Notes: generated by a model not told the origin, from the letters alone. 64,000 nucleotides of DNA from Stutzerimonas stutzeri (GCF_013522825.1 NZ_JAAMQZ010000012.1:62001-126000), one strand, 5' to 3'. Shown: positions 1-9,430, counted from the first letter of the stretch. Numbers and translations: made by a program.

Positions 1-43
1 AGCGCATTCGCTCCATGGTCCGGAACCAGGCGGCCAGCGTCAT
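1..43 (-). CDS. possible 5' end of an unidentified gene leaving the window
   Basis: Downstream of the thioesterase, on the same strand, an open frame starts at ATG 43-41 and runs off the window edge. It reads MTLAAWFRTMERMR. The stretch is too short to recognise a family and the ribosome site is weak, so this could equally be non-coding. Confidence 0.2.
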   Translation of the reverse strand, partial: MTLAAWFRTMERMR

Positions 44-60
44 GGCCCAGCATCCATCGG

Positions 61-924
61 CTACTGACGCTCACTCACCAGGCAGTCCTGAGCAGTGGAA
101 GCCACCAGACGCCGCGAACTGTCGTAGACGCGGGCCTGTGTCAGCCCCCTCCCCCCTTGCATGCTGGCACTTTCGCAGACGAACAGCAGCCAATCGTCGG
201 CGCGGCAGGCCTGGTGGAACCAGAGCGAGTGGTTGAGGCTGGCGATGAACAGCCGCTCCCGAGCGTCATCCAGGGGGACGTGATAGCTGATAGCCGCGCT
301 GTTGATCCAGAAGTCGCTGAGATAGGCCAACGCCGAGGCGTGAATGGCGGGGTCGTCCGGTAAACTGTGGCGCAAACGCACCCAGTAGGCGACCGCAGGA
401 ACCGGTGGAGATCGCCGCAGGTAGTGCTCCGCTTCAATGATTCGTAGCTCCAGACAGGACTTCTCGAAACGCCCCCAGGCGCCACCCGGCAGTTCATCCA
501 TGGGCAGTAGCTCATCCGGCCCGGGCAGGTCATCGGCCATCTCCATATGGAAGAAGCCCGCCATGGACGCCTGGAAGCTGACCTGGGCGTCCAGAACCTT
601 GCGCTCGCCTTGGCGTCCGGCCACATGCAGGCTGGTAAACCGCTTGCCATCCTGCAGCGGAGTCACCACGTATTGCAGGGGCAGATCCACTCGGGCCCCT
701 TGCAGAAACAGGCAGTGCAAGGTGGCCGGTTCCTTGTTCGGGCAGCATTGCCTGGCCGCCATCAGCGCCTGCCCCAGCAGTTGCCCACCAAACACCCGGC
801 CGTTCAGGTTGATGTCATGGATATCGGCGGTGAAAACGGACGCAGACTGTCGGCCTAGTTGGAATAACTCTGCCAACTGCTTCTGGCCCCAGGCCAGAGG
901 TGACTCCGTATGCAAAACCATCAT
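61..924 (-). CDS. tesB: acyl-CoA thioesterase II (TesB family)
   Basis: A 287-residue protein with the double hot-dog fold of TesB. The N-terminal half has the NGRVFGGQLLGQAL motif near residue 40. The C-terminal half ends in GLTQARVYDSSRRLVAST followed by AQD, where the TesB family has its catalytic Gln. It hydrolyses acyl-CoAs to free acid and CoA, which can release CoA trapped in dead-end intermediates. It is divergent from the glcE-like gene. The gap between them holds an island operator (1017-1039), so it is probably co-regulated with the catabolic genes. The length is normal for TesB. Two ATG codons lie in tandem at the start, and either could be used. Confidence 0.88.
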   Translation of the reverse strand: MMVLHTESPLAWGQKQLAELFQLGRQSASVFTADIHDINLNGRVFGGQLLGQALMAARQCCPNKEPATLHCLFLQGARVDLPLQYVVTPLQDGKRFTSLHVAGRQGERKVLDAQVSFQASMAGFFHMEMADDLPGPDELLPMDELPGGAWGRFEKSCLELRIIEAEHYLRRSPPVPAVAYWVRLRHSLPDDPAIHASALAYLSDFWINSAAISYHVPLDDARERLFIASLNHSLWFHQACRADDWLLFVCESASMQGGRGLTQARVYDSSRRLVASTAQDCLVSERQ

Positions 925-1016
925 GAAAGACTCGTACTCCCGAGATGCCCATCATTCTTCCCAAGCAGCGGACGGGGCCACCCAACTTATCTCTTGTTGA
1001 CCTCGACACTACCCAA

Positions 1017-1039
1017 TAAACTGACAATTAGTCAATTAT
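1017..1039. promoter_or_regulatory. island operator O1 (tesB/glcE intergenic)
   Basis: Palindromic site with arms TAAACTGAC and GTCAATTAT and a 5-bp spacer. It matches the 23-bp motif that recurs across the island and lies between divergent tesB and the glcE-like gene. Confidence 0.7.
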
Positions 1040-1061
1040 TGAATCAACTGCTGCGGTTCCC

Positions 1062-2108
1062 ATGAACGATCAGGATGCCAGCGACCGACTGGTCGACACC
1101 GTCAGGAGTGCACTGAACAGTCGCACTCCCGTATACATCAGGGGCGGCAAGAGCAAGAGGTTCCTGCACCAGGCACATCAGGCGACGGAACTCGACAGCC
1201 GCGACCATAGCGGCATTCTCCATCTCGATGCCGAACGGATGACAATCAGGGCCCGCGCGGGGACTCTACTGGCGGAGCTGAACCAGGCTCTGAACGGCAA
1301 AGGGCTGACATTGGCATTCGAGCCACCGAGTTTTGCGCCAACGGCCACGGTAGGCGGCATGGTTGCCTGTGGCCTGGCCGGCCCACGTCAACCCTGGGCG
1401 GGAGCGGTAGGCAAGCACTTGCTGGGAGGTAGGCTGATCGATGGCCTGGGTCGTCAGCGGGGGTTTGGTATCGACGCGACGGAGTCGATACTGGTCGGCA
1501 ACCCCAGCCAACTGCTGGCGGGAAGCCTCGGCGAACTGGGCTTGTTTACCGAGATCTGCCTGAAAGTCCGTGCCAAGCCGGCGTGTAGCCGGACGCTGAG
1601 GTTGGAGATCGAGCGCGGCTTCGCCCTCTCCCTGATGAGGAAATGGCGGCTATGCGCCTCCCCCATCAGCGCCTTCTGCCATACCGGAGACGCCCTCTAC
1701 CTGCGCCTGGAAGGCAGTGCGGCTACGGTTCGCAAGGCCAGCGATCAGCTGGGTGGGCTGGAAGCCAACGCCAATTTCTGGGAAGAGCTGCGTGAACACC
1801 AATTAGGTTTTTTCCGCGACCCTCGGCCGCTCTGGCGCCTGTCGCTGCCTGAGGATGCGCCGCTATCGCCGGAGCTGCCGGGTGCCATACTGCTCGATTG
1901 GTGCGGCGCCCAGCGCTGGCTGAAAAGCGATGCCCCGGCCGCGGCGGTGCGCCGTCTTGCCGAGCGGCTCGGTGGCTATGCCAGCGGCTTCACCCCCGGC
2001 GCAACGGAACTCCCCCTACGGCACAACCCAACGACCCGCTCGCAGCCGTTCCTTGAACTCAAGGAGCACCTGGATCCGCATCGGCTGTTCGGAACGCTCG
2101 CCGACTGA
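1062..2108 (+). CDS. orphan GlcE-like FAD-binding oxidase subunit
   Basis: A 348-residue protein of the GlcE/FAD_binding_4 type (glycolate oxidase FAD subunit). The FAD-binding stretch is seen as PSFAPTATVGGMVACGLAGP near residue 90, followed by LAGSLGELGLFTEICLKVR. In the glycolate oxidase complex GlcE works with GlcD and GlcF, but neither is present here, so the partner and substrate are unknown. The canonical GlcE stretch around the VTGYD motif is replaced by FGIDATESILVGNPSQL, so it is a diverged paralogue. It may oxidise a 2-hydroxy acid of the island pathway. No strong Shine-Dalgarno precedes the ATG. Operator O1 is directly upstream. Confidence 0.72.
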   Translation: MNDQDASDRLVDTVRSALNSRTPVYIRGGKSKRFLHQAHQATELDSRDHSGILHLDAERMTIRARAGTLLAELNQALNGKGLTLAFEPPSFAPTATVGGMVACGLAGPRQPWAGAVGKHLLGGRLIDGLGRQRGFGIDATESILVGNPSQLLAGSLGELGLFTEICLKVRAKPACSRTLRLEIERGFALSLMRKWRLCASPISAFCHTGDALYLRLEGSAATVRKASDQLGGLEANANFWEELREHQLGFFRDPRPLWRLSLPEDAPLSPELPGAILLDWCGAQRWLKSDAPAAAVRRLAERLGGYASGFTPGATELPLRHNPTTRSQPFLELKEHLDPHRLFGTLAD

Positions 2109-2124
2109 CGGCAGCCCGGATGGT

Positions 2125-2580
2125 TCATACCGCCGGCAGCTTGCGATTGACATACTTGAAGGTGCCGGTGGCGGTGGCCAGCAACTCGCCCCGCTCGTTG
2201 CGCACCTCGCCATCGCAGAATGCCAGTGATTTACCGCTGGCCCGCAGGAAACCCTGAGCAATGAGCAAATCACCCACCCCACCTCCTGGGCGGATGAAGT
2301 TGGCCTTCATCTCCACGGTGACGCAGCTACGACCACTACCCTGGCCCAGGGTGCTGCAGGCCAGAACCACGTCCAGTATGGTCATGATCAAACCGCCATG
2401 AGCCGACGCCCCACCATTCATATGGAAGTTCTTGAGCCTGAGCCGCAGCTGCGCACCGCGCTCATCGAACGATGGAGCGCCAAGGATTTCCAGATGCGTA
2501 AGCAGCGGATCCATTCCCAGCAAAGGGTCGACACTCTCCAGGAAGCTGCTCAGCTCCTGTGCGTTTCTATCCGACATCAC
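2125..2580 (-). CDS. PaaI-family hot-dog thioesterase
   Basis: A 151-residue single hot-dog protein. It carries GGASAHGGLIMTILDVVLAC, the helix motif of the PaaI/YdiI thioesterases (HGG followed by an acidic residue). It likely hydrolyses an aryl- or acyl-CoA. The start codon overlaps the stop of the upstream MFS gene by 4 bp (ATGA), so the two are translationally coupled and probably serve one compound: import, then CoA release or rescue. The substrate cannot be inferred. Confidence 0.8.
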   Translation of the reverse strand: MMSDRNAQELSSFLESVDPLLGMDPLLTHLEILGAPSFDERGAQLRLRLKNFHMNGGASAHGGLIMTILDVVLACSTLGQGSGRSCVTVEMKANFIRPGGGVGDLLIAQGFLRASGKSLAFCDGEVRNERGELLATATGTFKYVNRKLPAV

Positions 2581-3911
2581 GCCTCCTGACCCCGGCTCCG
2601 CAACGGAGATCCCATGCTGTCATTCTCCACTTCACCATGTTCTTTGCGCTCCAGAGGCCTGCCAAAATCCGGATAGCGTCCCATGAGCAGCAACAGTACG
2701 GCCCCCAGGGCAAAGCTGATAGTGCAGTGCAGCAGCAGTCCCGAATAGGAACCGGACTGCGCGAAGAGATAGTTGAAGTAGAGCGGTGCCAGAGCCGCCC
2801 CCAGACCAATGAAGCCCATATGCAGACTGAATATCCTGCTGTAGTCGCGCATGCCGAAGTAGCGCGCCATGAGGAAGGCCGCGATGTCCATTTCCGCCCC
2901 GGCACCCAGGCCTACCAGCGCCGAGGCCAGCATCAGGCTGTGCAGGTGGGTATCCACCACAGAGAACATCAGACAACCCACCGCGGGCATAGCCAGCACC
3001 ACGAAGGCCACGCCAGGCGCCCACAGCCGATCGACCAAGTAACCCACTACCACCCGCCCGAGAATCAACGATACGCCGTAGACACTGAAGGCCATCGCCG
3101 CATCACTAGCCGATAGACCCTTGTCGCGCAGCATCGGAATGGTGCTGGTGACCATGCCGACCATTGCGGTGACCGACAGCAGCAGCGCGACGTTGCACAA
3201 CCAGAAGCGCAGCGAACGGGCCGTCTCGCTCAGTGACAAGCCGCCAAGACCGAGCGGCCCGCCCACGGCACGGGTGACGGCGGCGCTGGCCGGACTGTCA
3301 CTGCGTATCCAGAAAATCGATAGAGGCGTGGTTATCAGCAACGGCAGCAACGCAAGAATCCAGAAGCCGGCCTTCCAGCCTGCCAGCTCGATTGCCCAGC
3401 TGAGCAGCGGAGGCAGAATCAATGCTGCGCTGCCGGTACCACAGAGAATGATCGCCAGCGCCAGGCCACGATTGCGCTCGAACCAGAGGTTGACCAATTG
3501 TGTCCAGGTCACCATGGTCGTCCCCATCCCGGCGAATGCCATCAGGGTGTAGCAGGCATAAAGTTGCCAGACCTCGGTGATGAAGGTGATCAGCCAATAG
3601 GAAAGTGACAACGTGATCAGCGAGATAATGGCCACGGGACGCAGACCATGGCGGCGGATCAGCCAGCCACTGATCTGCACAGCGATGATGGTGGCGACCA
3701 GCAGGAAGGAGATGGCCGGCTGGATTTCCTCGCGAGACCAGCCAAGCCCCTCCTGCAGCGGCAGAACCAGAGAGCCGAAGGAGTACAACGGAACGACCGA
3801 GACGGAAGTGCCGATCCCCAACAGCGAGAGGATCAGGATCCGCCAGCCCTGGCGGAATTCGGTAAGGTCGATCGCCAGTGAAGGAGCGGATTTCGGTTGG
3901 GATTGCGACAT
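2577..3911 (-). CDS. MFS transporter (oxalate/monocarboxylate-like MFS)
   Basis: A 444-residue polytopic membrane protein with about 12 hydrophobic segments. The start was set at ATG 3911, which has GGAG 9 nt upstream. A longer frame to 4031 would add 40 residues without membrane character and would cover the operator-like palindrome. Motifs include a basic loop after TM2 (GWLIRRHGLRPVA) and GTTMVTWTQLVNLWFERNRG, typical of MFS carriers of small organic acids. It probably takes up the pathway substrate or an organic-acid relative. It is coupled to the PaaI thioesterase by a 4-bp overlap. Confidence 0.8.
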   Translation of the reverse strand: MSQSQPKSAPSLAIDLTEFRQGWRILILSLLGIGTSVSVVPLYSFGSLVLPLQEGLGWSREEIQPAISFLLVATIIAVQISGWLIRRHGLRPVAIISLITLSLSYWLITFITEVWQLYACYTLMAFAGMGTTMVTWTQLVNLWFERNRGLALAIILCGTGSAALILPPLLSWAIELAGWKAGFWILALLPLLITTPLSIFWIRSDSPASAAVTRAVGGPLGLGGLSLSETARSLRFWLCNVALLLSVTAMVGMVTSTIPMLRDKGLSASDAAMAFSVYGVSLILGRVVVGYLVDRLWAPGVAFVVLAMPAVGCLMFSVVDTHLHSLMLASALVGLGAGAEMDIAAFLMARYFGMRDYSRIFSLHMGFIGLGAALAPLYFNYLFAQSGSYSGLLLHCTISFALGAVLLLLMGRYPDFGRPLERKEHGEVENDSMGSPLRSRGQEA

Positions 3912-3960
3912 ATGGAAGCTCCACAGTGCTCTTGTTGTTTTCCCCGATTCTATACAGAGA

Positions 3961-3995
3961 AAGGCAATAAATGACACTTGTTTATTTATTGCCTT
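3961..3995. promoter_or_regulatory. long palindrome containing operator-like site O2
   Basis: The arms AAGGCAATAAA and TTTATTGCCTT enclose the degenerate operator ATAAATGAC / TTTATTTAT (3967-3989). It lies between the end of the ligase gene and the MFS start on the minus strand. It could be an operator for the MFS-PaaI pair, a terminator stem for the ligase operon, or both. Confidence 0.5.
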
Positions 3996-4008
3996 CTCGG
4001 TGATTTCG

Positions 4009-5658
4009 TCAGCGCTTGTCAAAAGTGACATTGGCCTTGACTCGATCCCAGGTGCTCTCGGTCACCCCCTCATCACGCAAGCGGTACTTGAGAATGCGCC
4101 CTACCGGACTGCGAGGTAGTTCGTCGCGAAACTCGATATAGCGCGGCACCGCATAGTACGGCACACGCTCGATGGCCCAGCGACACAGCTCCTCTTCGCT
4201 GAGCGTGCTGCCCTCGCGCAGCACGGCAGTCACCTTCACCTCGTCTTCCGACAGTTCCGAGAACACCGCATGCACCGCCACCTCCTCGATCTGCGGATGG
4301 ACGAGGAAGCTGCGTTCCATCTCGAAACCCGAGATGTTCTCGCCGCCACGGCGCATGTAGTCCTTCTTGCGGTCGAGGAAGAAGAAGAACCCATCCTCGT
4401 CCATCTTGCCGATGTCGCCGGTGTGGAACCACATGTTGCGCATAACCTTGAGAGTGTCGGCCGGGCGGTTCCAGTAGCCCTCGAACATCACATGGGGCTT
4501 GAGCGGGCGCACGATCAGCTCGCCGGGCGTGCCATAGGGCAGCTCGACGTCATGCTCATCGACCACACGGATATCGAACGAGTCACAGCGACGCCCCGCG
4601 CAGTTGGGTTTGTCCGGCTGGCCTAAGGGCAGCATGGTGACGATGGCGCACTCGGTGAGGCCGAAACCGGCACCGCCGACCGTGTAGCGCACGCCGAAGC
4701 GCTCGCGCCAGCGTGCCTGCAGTTCCGGCAGGAACGGCGCCGAATAGACCTTGTCGAGCTGGCCGTAGCAGCGCTTCATCGCTTCGTTGTCCGGCGCGTC
4801 GGCCAGCAGCGGGCCCATCGAGGCCAGCAGGTTGGCCTCGATGGCGCCGCTACGTTCGATATCGGCCCAGAACCCGGAGACCGAAAAGCGCGGATAGATC
4901 ACCGAGCGGGCGCCGATCATCAGGTTGCACAGGATGGTGGTGACCGTGGCATTGAGGTGGAACAGAGGCAGCGGCGTCCAGGTGATGGAGTCAGGCGTTC
5001 GCCCGTGAGCCTCGATGATCTACCGTGCCTCGTTGCAGGCGTTGTTGTGGCTGATCATGCAGCCCTTGGATGGGCCGGTGGTGCCGCCGGTATAGATGAG
5101 CATGGTCAGATCGCTGGGCAGCACCTCGACCTGAGGATCACTGGCGTCGTCACTGCGCAGCGCCTCCAGTGCAAGCAGCGTCTTCCCGCCGAAGTCCGCC
5201 GCGGGTGCGGTGCCACGGTGGACAATGTGCTTGAGACCGGGTAGCGACTCCTGCACCAGGGCGATGCGCTCGACGTACTCGGTCTCGGCGATCACCAGTT
5301 CGGCGCTGGCATCGGCGATCTGGTGGCGTAGGAAGTCGCCCTTGAGCGCGGTGTTCACCGGCACGCTGATGGCGCCCAGCTTGTTCAGGGCGAACCAGAG
5401 CAGCACCGCGTCAGCATTGTTGTCGATCAGGGTGACTACCGTCTGGCCCTTGACCAGGCCCAGGGTCGCCAGACCATTGGCCAGCCAGCAGCTCTCGCGC
5501 TGGATGTCGGCGAAGCTGTAGGTATCGCCCAACACGTCTAGAAACTGGCGGTCGCCATGCTCGCGCGCCGCACGGCGCACCACGTCGTTGACGGTATCCA
5601 TCTGACCGACGGACCAGCCGGGCAGCGCCTTGTCGTTGAGTTGGGTGGAAAAGCTCAT
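4009..5658 (-). pseudogene. acyl-CoA synthetase (AMP-dependent) interrupted by one in-frame amber codon
   Basis: A complete ANL-superfamily ligase frame of about 549 codons is broken by a single TAG at 5022-5020. The N-terminal part has the AMP-binding P-loop IYTGGTTGPSKG. The C-terminal part has the HTGDIGKMDEDGFFFFLDRK hinge region and the PRSPVGRILKYRL lysine motif. Both parts share one frame and no residues are missing between them: NNACNEAR, stop, IIEAHGRTPDSI. The lost residue was probably Gln (CAG to TAG) or Trp. ATG 5658 was chosen because GGAG lies upstream; an ATG at 5688 would overlap the SDR. If truly broken, the island lacks its own CoA-activation step. Read-through, suppression or a sequencing error would restore it. 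Confidence 0.8.
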
Positions 5659-5662
5659 GGTT

Positions 5663-6493
5663 TCAGACTCCGGATGGGTATTCGCCAAGCAGGCGTTGCC
5701 AGCGCTGCCCCGCCAGCGCCAGTGAGCCTTCGTGGGTCAGCACATAGAAGCGTTGTTCGCGGATAGCGGCGAGCACCTGCTCCGCCACGTCGTCGGCACT
5801 CAGGCGCGCCTGCTCCAGTGCCTGCTGGGTGCCCTGCTGGAAAGCCAGGGCAGCGGCGGAAGGCTGCGCCACCCGCGACAGCGGATGGTCGCGGCCCGGC
5901 CTGGTGAGGCCGGTGCGCACCAGTCCGGGACAGAGTACCGAGACACCGATGCCCGCCCCCTCGCCGGCCAGTTCCAGGGCCAGGGACTCGGACACCGCCA
6001 CCAGGGCCGACTTGGCCGCCACATAGGGCGCGATATAGGGAATGGCCAGCAAACCGCCCATCGAGGCGGTGTTGACGATATGGGCCGGGCGGCCCTGACG
6101 CAGCAGGCGTGGCACGAAGCTGTGCAGGCCATGAATGACGCCCATCAGGTTGACGTCCAGCACCCGCCGCCAGTTGCCCGGGTCGTGCTCCCAGCTGTTG
6201 CGTGGCCGGTCACCGGTGATGCCGGCGTTGTTGCACAGGATGTCCGCCCCGTCGATGGCATCTACCTGACGGGCAAGGGCCTCCACCGAATCAGCATCGG
6301 AAACGTCCACGGGGATTGCCAATACTTCACCGGCCAGCCCTGCCAGGCTGTCCCGCGCCGCGTCCAGTGCAGGTCCCGGTAGATCGCCCAGCACCACGCG
6401 CATGCCTTCACGCAGGAAGACCCGAGCCATCGCTAGGCCCAAGCCGCTGGCCGCCCCAGTAATCACGACGGTCTTGTTGGAAAATTCGTGCAT
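5663..6493 (-). CDS. short-chain dehydrogenase/reductase
   Basis: A 276-residue classical SDR. It has the nucleotide-binding TGAASGLG near residue 13, NNAG near residue 88 and the catalytic Ser and YVAAK (TASMGG then YVAAK). It would oxidise or reduce a hydroxyl/keto group with NAD(P). Its C-terminal extension after CPGLVRTGL is longer than in the FabG group. It is the third SDR in a minus-strand operon and ends 5 bp before the start of the broken CoA ligase. The substrate is unknown. Confidence 0.85.
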   Translation of the reverse strand: MHEFSNKTVVITGAASGLGLAMARVFLREGMRVVLGDLPGPALDAARDSLAGLAGEVLAIPVDVSDADSVEALARQVDAIDGADILCNNAGITGDRPRNSWEHDPGNWRRVLDVNLMGVIHGLHSFVPRLLRQGRPAHIVNTASMGGLLAIPYIAPYVAAKSALVAVSESLALELAGEGAGIGVSVLCPGLVRTGLTRPGRDHPLSRVAQPSAAALAFQQGTQQALEQARLSADDVAEQVLAAIREQRFYVLTHEGSLALAGQRWQRLLGEYPSGV

Positions 6494-6505
6494 TACTCGT
6501 CTCCC

Positions 6506-7279
6506 TCAGCGAACCGGCACAGTGCCGCCGTCCACACAGAGGGTTTGCCCCGTGATGAAACGTGAGCCCTCCCCTGCGAGAAAGACCATCACCGGTGCCA
6601 GGTCCTGTTCGGCGTCGCCCAATTTTCCGCCCAAGGGAATGATGCGACTGAGCATCTGATCATGGGCGGCCAGCTCGTCGACGCTCATCTTGGCCCGGTG
6701 GGCGTCGTACATCGGGGTCCAGATCATCGGTGCCACGGCGTTGACCGTGATGCGATGGCGCGCCCACTCCTGGGCCAGGGTGCGGGTCCAGGCCAGTACC
6801 GCGCCCTTGGACGCGGCGTAGTGGGCAGCCCCGGGCATGCCGCCCAGGCCGGCGGCGGAGCCGAAGTTGATGATGCGACCGCCTCTATCCCTCAGATGAG
6901 GGAAGGCCGCCTGATTGGTGTGCAGGGTGCCGCGCACGTTGACGTCGAAGATCAGGTCCCAGTCCGGCTGCTCGATGTGCTCGGCAGGCGCGGTGCGTTC
7001 CACCGCCGCGACATTGGCCAGGATATCCAGCCCGCCCAGCCAGTCCACGGCCAGGCGGAAGGCTTCATCCACCTGATCCCTGTCGGCGATATCGCAATGG
7101 TGGAACAGGGCCTGGCCGGGATGGCTGGTCTCCAGCTCCGCGACCAGGGTTCGGCCCTGCTCGTCCAGGACATCCAGTGACACCACCCGCGCACCCTCGG
7201 CGACATAGGCACGCACCACGCTGGCGCCTATGCCACGGGCACCGCCGGTGACGATCGCATTCCTGCCTGCTAATTGCAT
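6506..7279 (-). CDS. short-chain dehydrogenase/reductase
   Basis: A classical SDR of 257 residues when started at ATG 7279, which has AGAGG upstream. It shows TGGARGIG near residue 11, Ser in GSAAGLGG and the YAASK active site. The C-terminal FITGQTLCVDGGTVP is the FabG-like ending. In place of the usual NNAG it has NVAA (LANVAAVE), a conservative change. It sits between two other SDR genes in the operon running from 10495 to 4009, where the three SDRs probably act on successive hydroxy intermediates. Confidence 0.85.
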   Translation of the reverse strand: MQLAGRNAIVTGGARGIGASVVRAYVAEGARVVSLDVLDEQGRTLVAELETSHPGQALFHHCDIADRDQVDEAFRLAVDWLGGLDILANVAAVERTAPAEHIEQPDWDLIFDVNVRGTLHTNQAAFPHLRDRGGRIINFGSAAGLGGMPGAAHYAASKGAVLAWTRTLAQEWARHRITVNAVAPMIWTPMYDAHRAKMSVDELAAHDQMLSRIIPLGGKLGDAEQDLAPVMVFLAGEGSRFITGQTLCVDGGTVPVR

Positions 7280-7349
7280 GGCATCGACCTCTTGTTCTTG
7301 TTGTATGACGTGAAGGACGGATTGGCCGGATAGCGCTCCGGCCGCCGTG

Positions 7350-8096
7350 CTATGGCAGGCCGCCATCCACCTTGATCAGCGCGCCCGTGGTGTAACTGGA
7401 GCAGGGGCTGGCCAGGTACAGCGCGGTGGTGACGATTTCCTCCGGGCGCCCGGGGCGGCCTAGGGCATTGCCGCAGGTCTCGCGCATTTCTGGAGTCCAG
7501 GCCTTGGCAATGTCGGTAAGGAAAGGCCCGGCGGAGATGGTGTTGACCCGTACCTTCGGCCCGTACTCCAGGGACAGACCGACGCTCATGGCGTTGAGAG
7601 CCGCCTTGGCCCCGGCATAGGGGATGATCTGCGGCGACGGGCGGATGCCACCGGTGCTGCTGACGTTGATGATCGAGCCACCCGCGCCCGCCGCCATGCG
7701 CTGGGCAACCAGCGCGCCAAGGCGGAACGGCCCCTTGAAGTTGAGGCCAAGCACCTTGTCGAACAGTTCCTCGCTCACCTCGTGGCTGGGCACCGCTGGC
7801 GACATGCCAGCGTTGTTCACCAGCACGTCGATGCGTCCGAACTCGGTGTAGGCCACCTCCACCAGACGCTCCACCTCGTCCCACTTGCCGACATGGCAGG
7901 CCACCGCCAGGGCGCGTCGGCCCAGGGCGCGCACTTCCCCGGCCACGGCTTCGCAGGCCTCCAGCTTGCGGCTGGCGATGATCAGGTCGGCGCCCTGCTC
8001 GGCGAAGGCCTTGACCATCTGGTAACCCAGCCCACGGCTGCCCCCGGTGACCAGGATGACCTTGCCACTGAGATCGAACGGATTGTTCCTGCTCAT
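7350..8096 (-). CDS. short-chain dehydrogenase/reductase
   Basis: A 248-residue classical SDR started at ATG 8096, which overlaps the TGA of the upstream acyl-CoA dehydrogenase by 4 bp. Motifs are TGGSRGLG (residues 17-24), VNNAG, SSTGGI and YAGAK, ending in GALIKVDGGLP. Coupling to the dehydrogenase and the kinase upstream resembles the lva levulinate operon, where an SDR-like step follows the kinase/ACAD pair. The exact substrate is unknown. Confidence 0.85.
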   Translation of the reverse strand: MSRNNPFDLSGKVILVTGGSRGLGYQMVKAFAEQGADLIIASRKLEACEAVAGEVRALGRRALAVACHVGKWDEVERLVEVAYTEFGRIDVLVNNAGMSPAVPSHEVSEELFDKVLGLNFKGPFRLGALVAQRMAAGAGGSIINVSSTGGIRPSPQIIPYAGAKAALNAMSVGLSLEYGPKVRVNTISAGPFLTDIAKAWTPEMRETCGNALGRPGRPEEIVTTALYLASPCSSYTTGALIKVDGGLP

Positions 8097-9403
8097 CACT
8101 GCGCTCCCAGGATGTCGGCATAGCGTGCACGCGCGGCGGCGATCTTCGGCGGCAGGTGCTCGCTGGGAAACAGGCCCTCGGCGGGCTTGTACTTGCGCAG
8201 CAGCTCGCGGGCCACGGTGATCTGGTGGACCTCGGTCGGCCCGTCGGCCAGGCCCATGGTCGGCACGTTGTTCCACATGTAGGCCAGCGGCGTCTCGAAG
8301 GTGGCGCCGAGGGAGCCGTGCAGGTGGATGGCGCGGCGCACGATCTCGTAATAGATCTTCGCCATCGCCACCTTGACCATGGCGATATGCGCCCGCGCCT
8401 GGCGCGGATCGCCGTGGCTGTTATCGATGATCCAGGCGGTCTTCAGCACCAGCAGGCGGAACTGTTCCAGCTCGATCTGGGTATCGGCTAGCATCGCCTG
8501 CACCGTGCCTTTTTCCGCCAGCGAGGTGCCCTGGGTATGCCGGCTCAGGGCGCGCTCGCACATCATGTCAAGAGCACGCTGGCACTGGCCGACCGTGCGC
8601 ATGGCATGGTGGATGCGTCCACCGCCTAGGCGCGCCTGGGCCACGGCGAAACCGCCGCCGACGTCACCGAGCAGATGGTCCAGCGGCACACGTACCCCGT
8701 TGTAGCGCAGATAGCCTTCGGTGGCCTCGTCCTGCTCGATGCGCTCGCCCATGTGCGGCACGTTGCGGATGATCTCCAGCCCCGGCGTCTCGCGTGGCAC
8801 GATGAACATCGACATACGCTTCTGGATCGGCGCGTCCGGGTCGGTCACCGCCAGCACCAGGATGAACTCGGCGTAGCGGGCGTTGGAGGAGTACCACTTC
8901 TCGCCGCTGATCACCCAGTGCTCGCCATCGCGCACCGCCGTGGTGGTGAACACCCGCGGATCGGCACCGCCCTGGGGTTCGGTCATGGAGAAGCAGGACA
9001 CGATGTCGCCGTCCAGCAGCGGTTGCAGGTAGCGCGCCTTCTGCGCCTCGCTGCCGAACATGGCGAGGATCTCGGCGTTGCCGGTATCCGGGGCGGCAGT
9101 GCCGAACACTGTGGGCGCCCACAGCGAACGCCCCAGGCGCTCGTTCATCAGTGCCAGCTTGAGCTGGCCATAGCCTTCGCCGCCCAGGTGCGGGTCGAGG
9201 TGGCAGGCCCAGAGCTTCTGCTCGCGCACCTTGTCCTGCAAGGGCTTGAGGATCGCGCGAGATTTGGCGTGGCGGGTGTCGTAGACCACGCTGACCGAGG
9301 GATAGAGCACGTCCAGCGGCTCCACCTCCTCACGCAGGAAACGGTCGATCCAGTCCAGCCTGGCTTGAAATTCGGGTTCGGTGGAAAAGTCCCACATGGT
9401 CAT
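8096..9403 (-). CDS. acyl-CoA dehydrogenase, ACAD10/11 (LvaC)-like
   Basis: A 435-residue acyl-CoA dehydrogenase. The central domain has CFSMTEPQGGADPR, the FAD/substrate loop. The C-terminal domain has LGGGRIHHAMRTVGQCQRAL and ADGPTEVHQITVARELL, characteristic of the ACAD10/11 branch. It follows directly after an APH-like kinase gene. In that branch (established for ACAD10/11 and for LvaC of Pseudomonas putida) the kinase phosphorylates a 4-hydroxyacyl-CoA and the ACAD helps eliminate phosphate to give an enoyl-CoA. A GGGAG site precedes the start. It would use FAD and, if it oxidises, pass electrons to ETF. Confidence 0.85.
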   Translation of the reverse strand: MTMWDFSTEPEFQARLDWIDRFLREEVEPLDVLYPSVSVVYDTRHAKSRAILKPLQDKVREQKLWACHLDPHLGGEGYGQLKLALMNERLGRSLWAPTVFGTAAPDTGNAEILAMFGSEAQKARYLQPLLDGDIVSCFSMTEPQGGADPRVFTTTAVRDGEHWVISGEKWYSSNARYAEFILVLAVTDPDAPIQKRMSMFIVPRETPGLEIIRNVPHMGERIEQDEATEGYLRYNGVRVPLDHLLGDVGGGFAVAQARLGGGRIHHAMRTVGQCQRALDMMCERALSRHTQGTSLAEKGTVQAMLADTQIELEQFRLLVLKTAWIIDNSHGDPRQARAHIAMVKVAMAKIYYEIVRRAIHLHGSLGATFETPLAYMWNNVPTMGLADGPTEVHQITVARELLRKYKPAEGLFPSEHLPPKIAAARARYADILGAQ

Positions 9404-9430
9404 CGTTCTCCCAGTGTCGACGGAGCCGCG

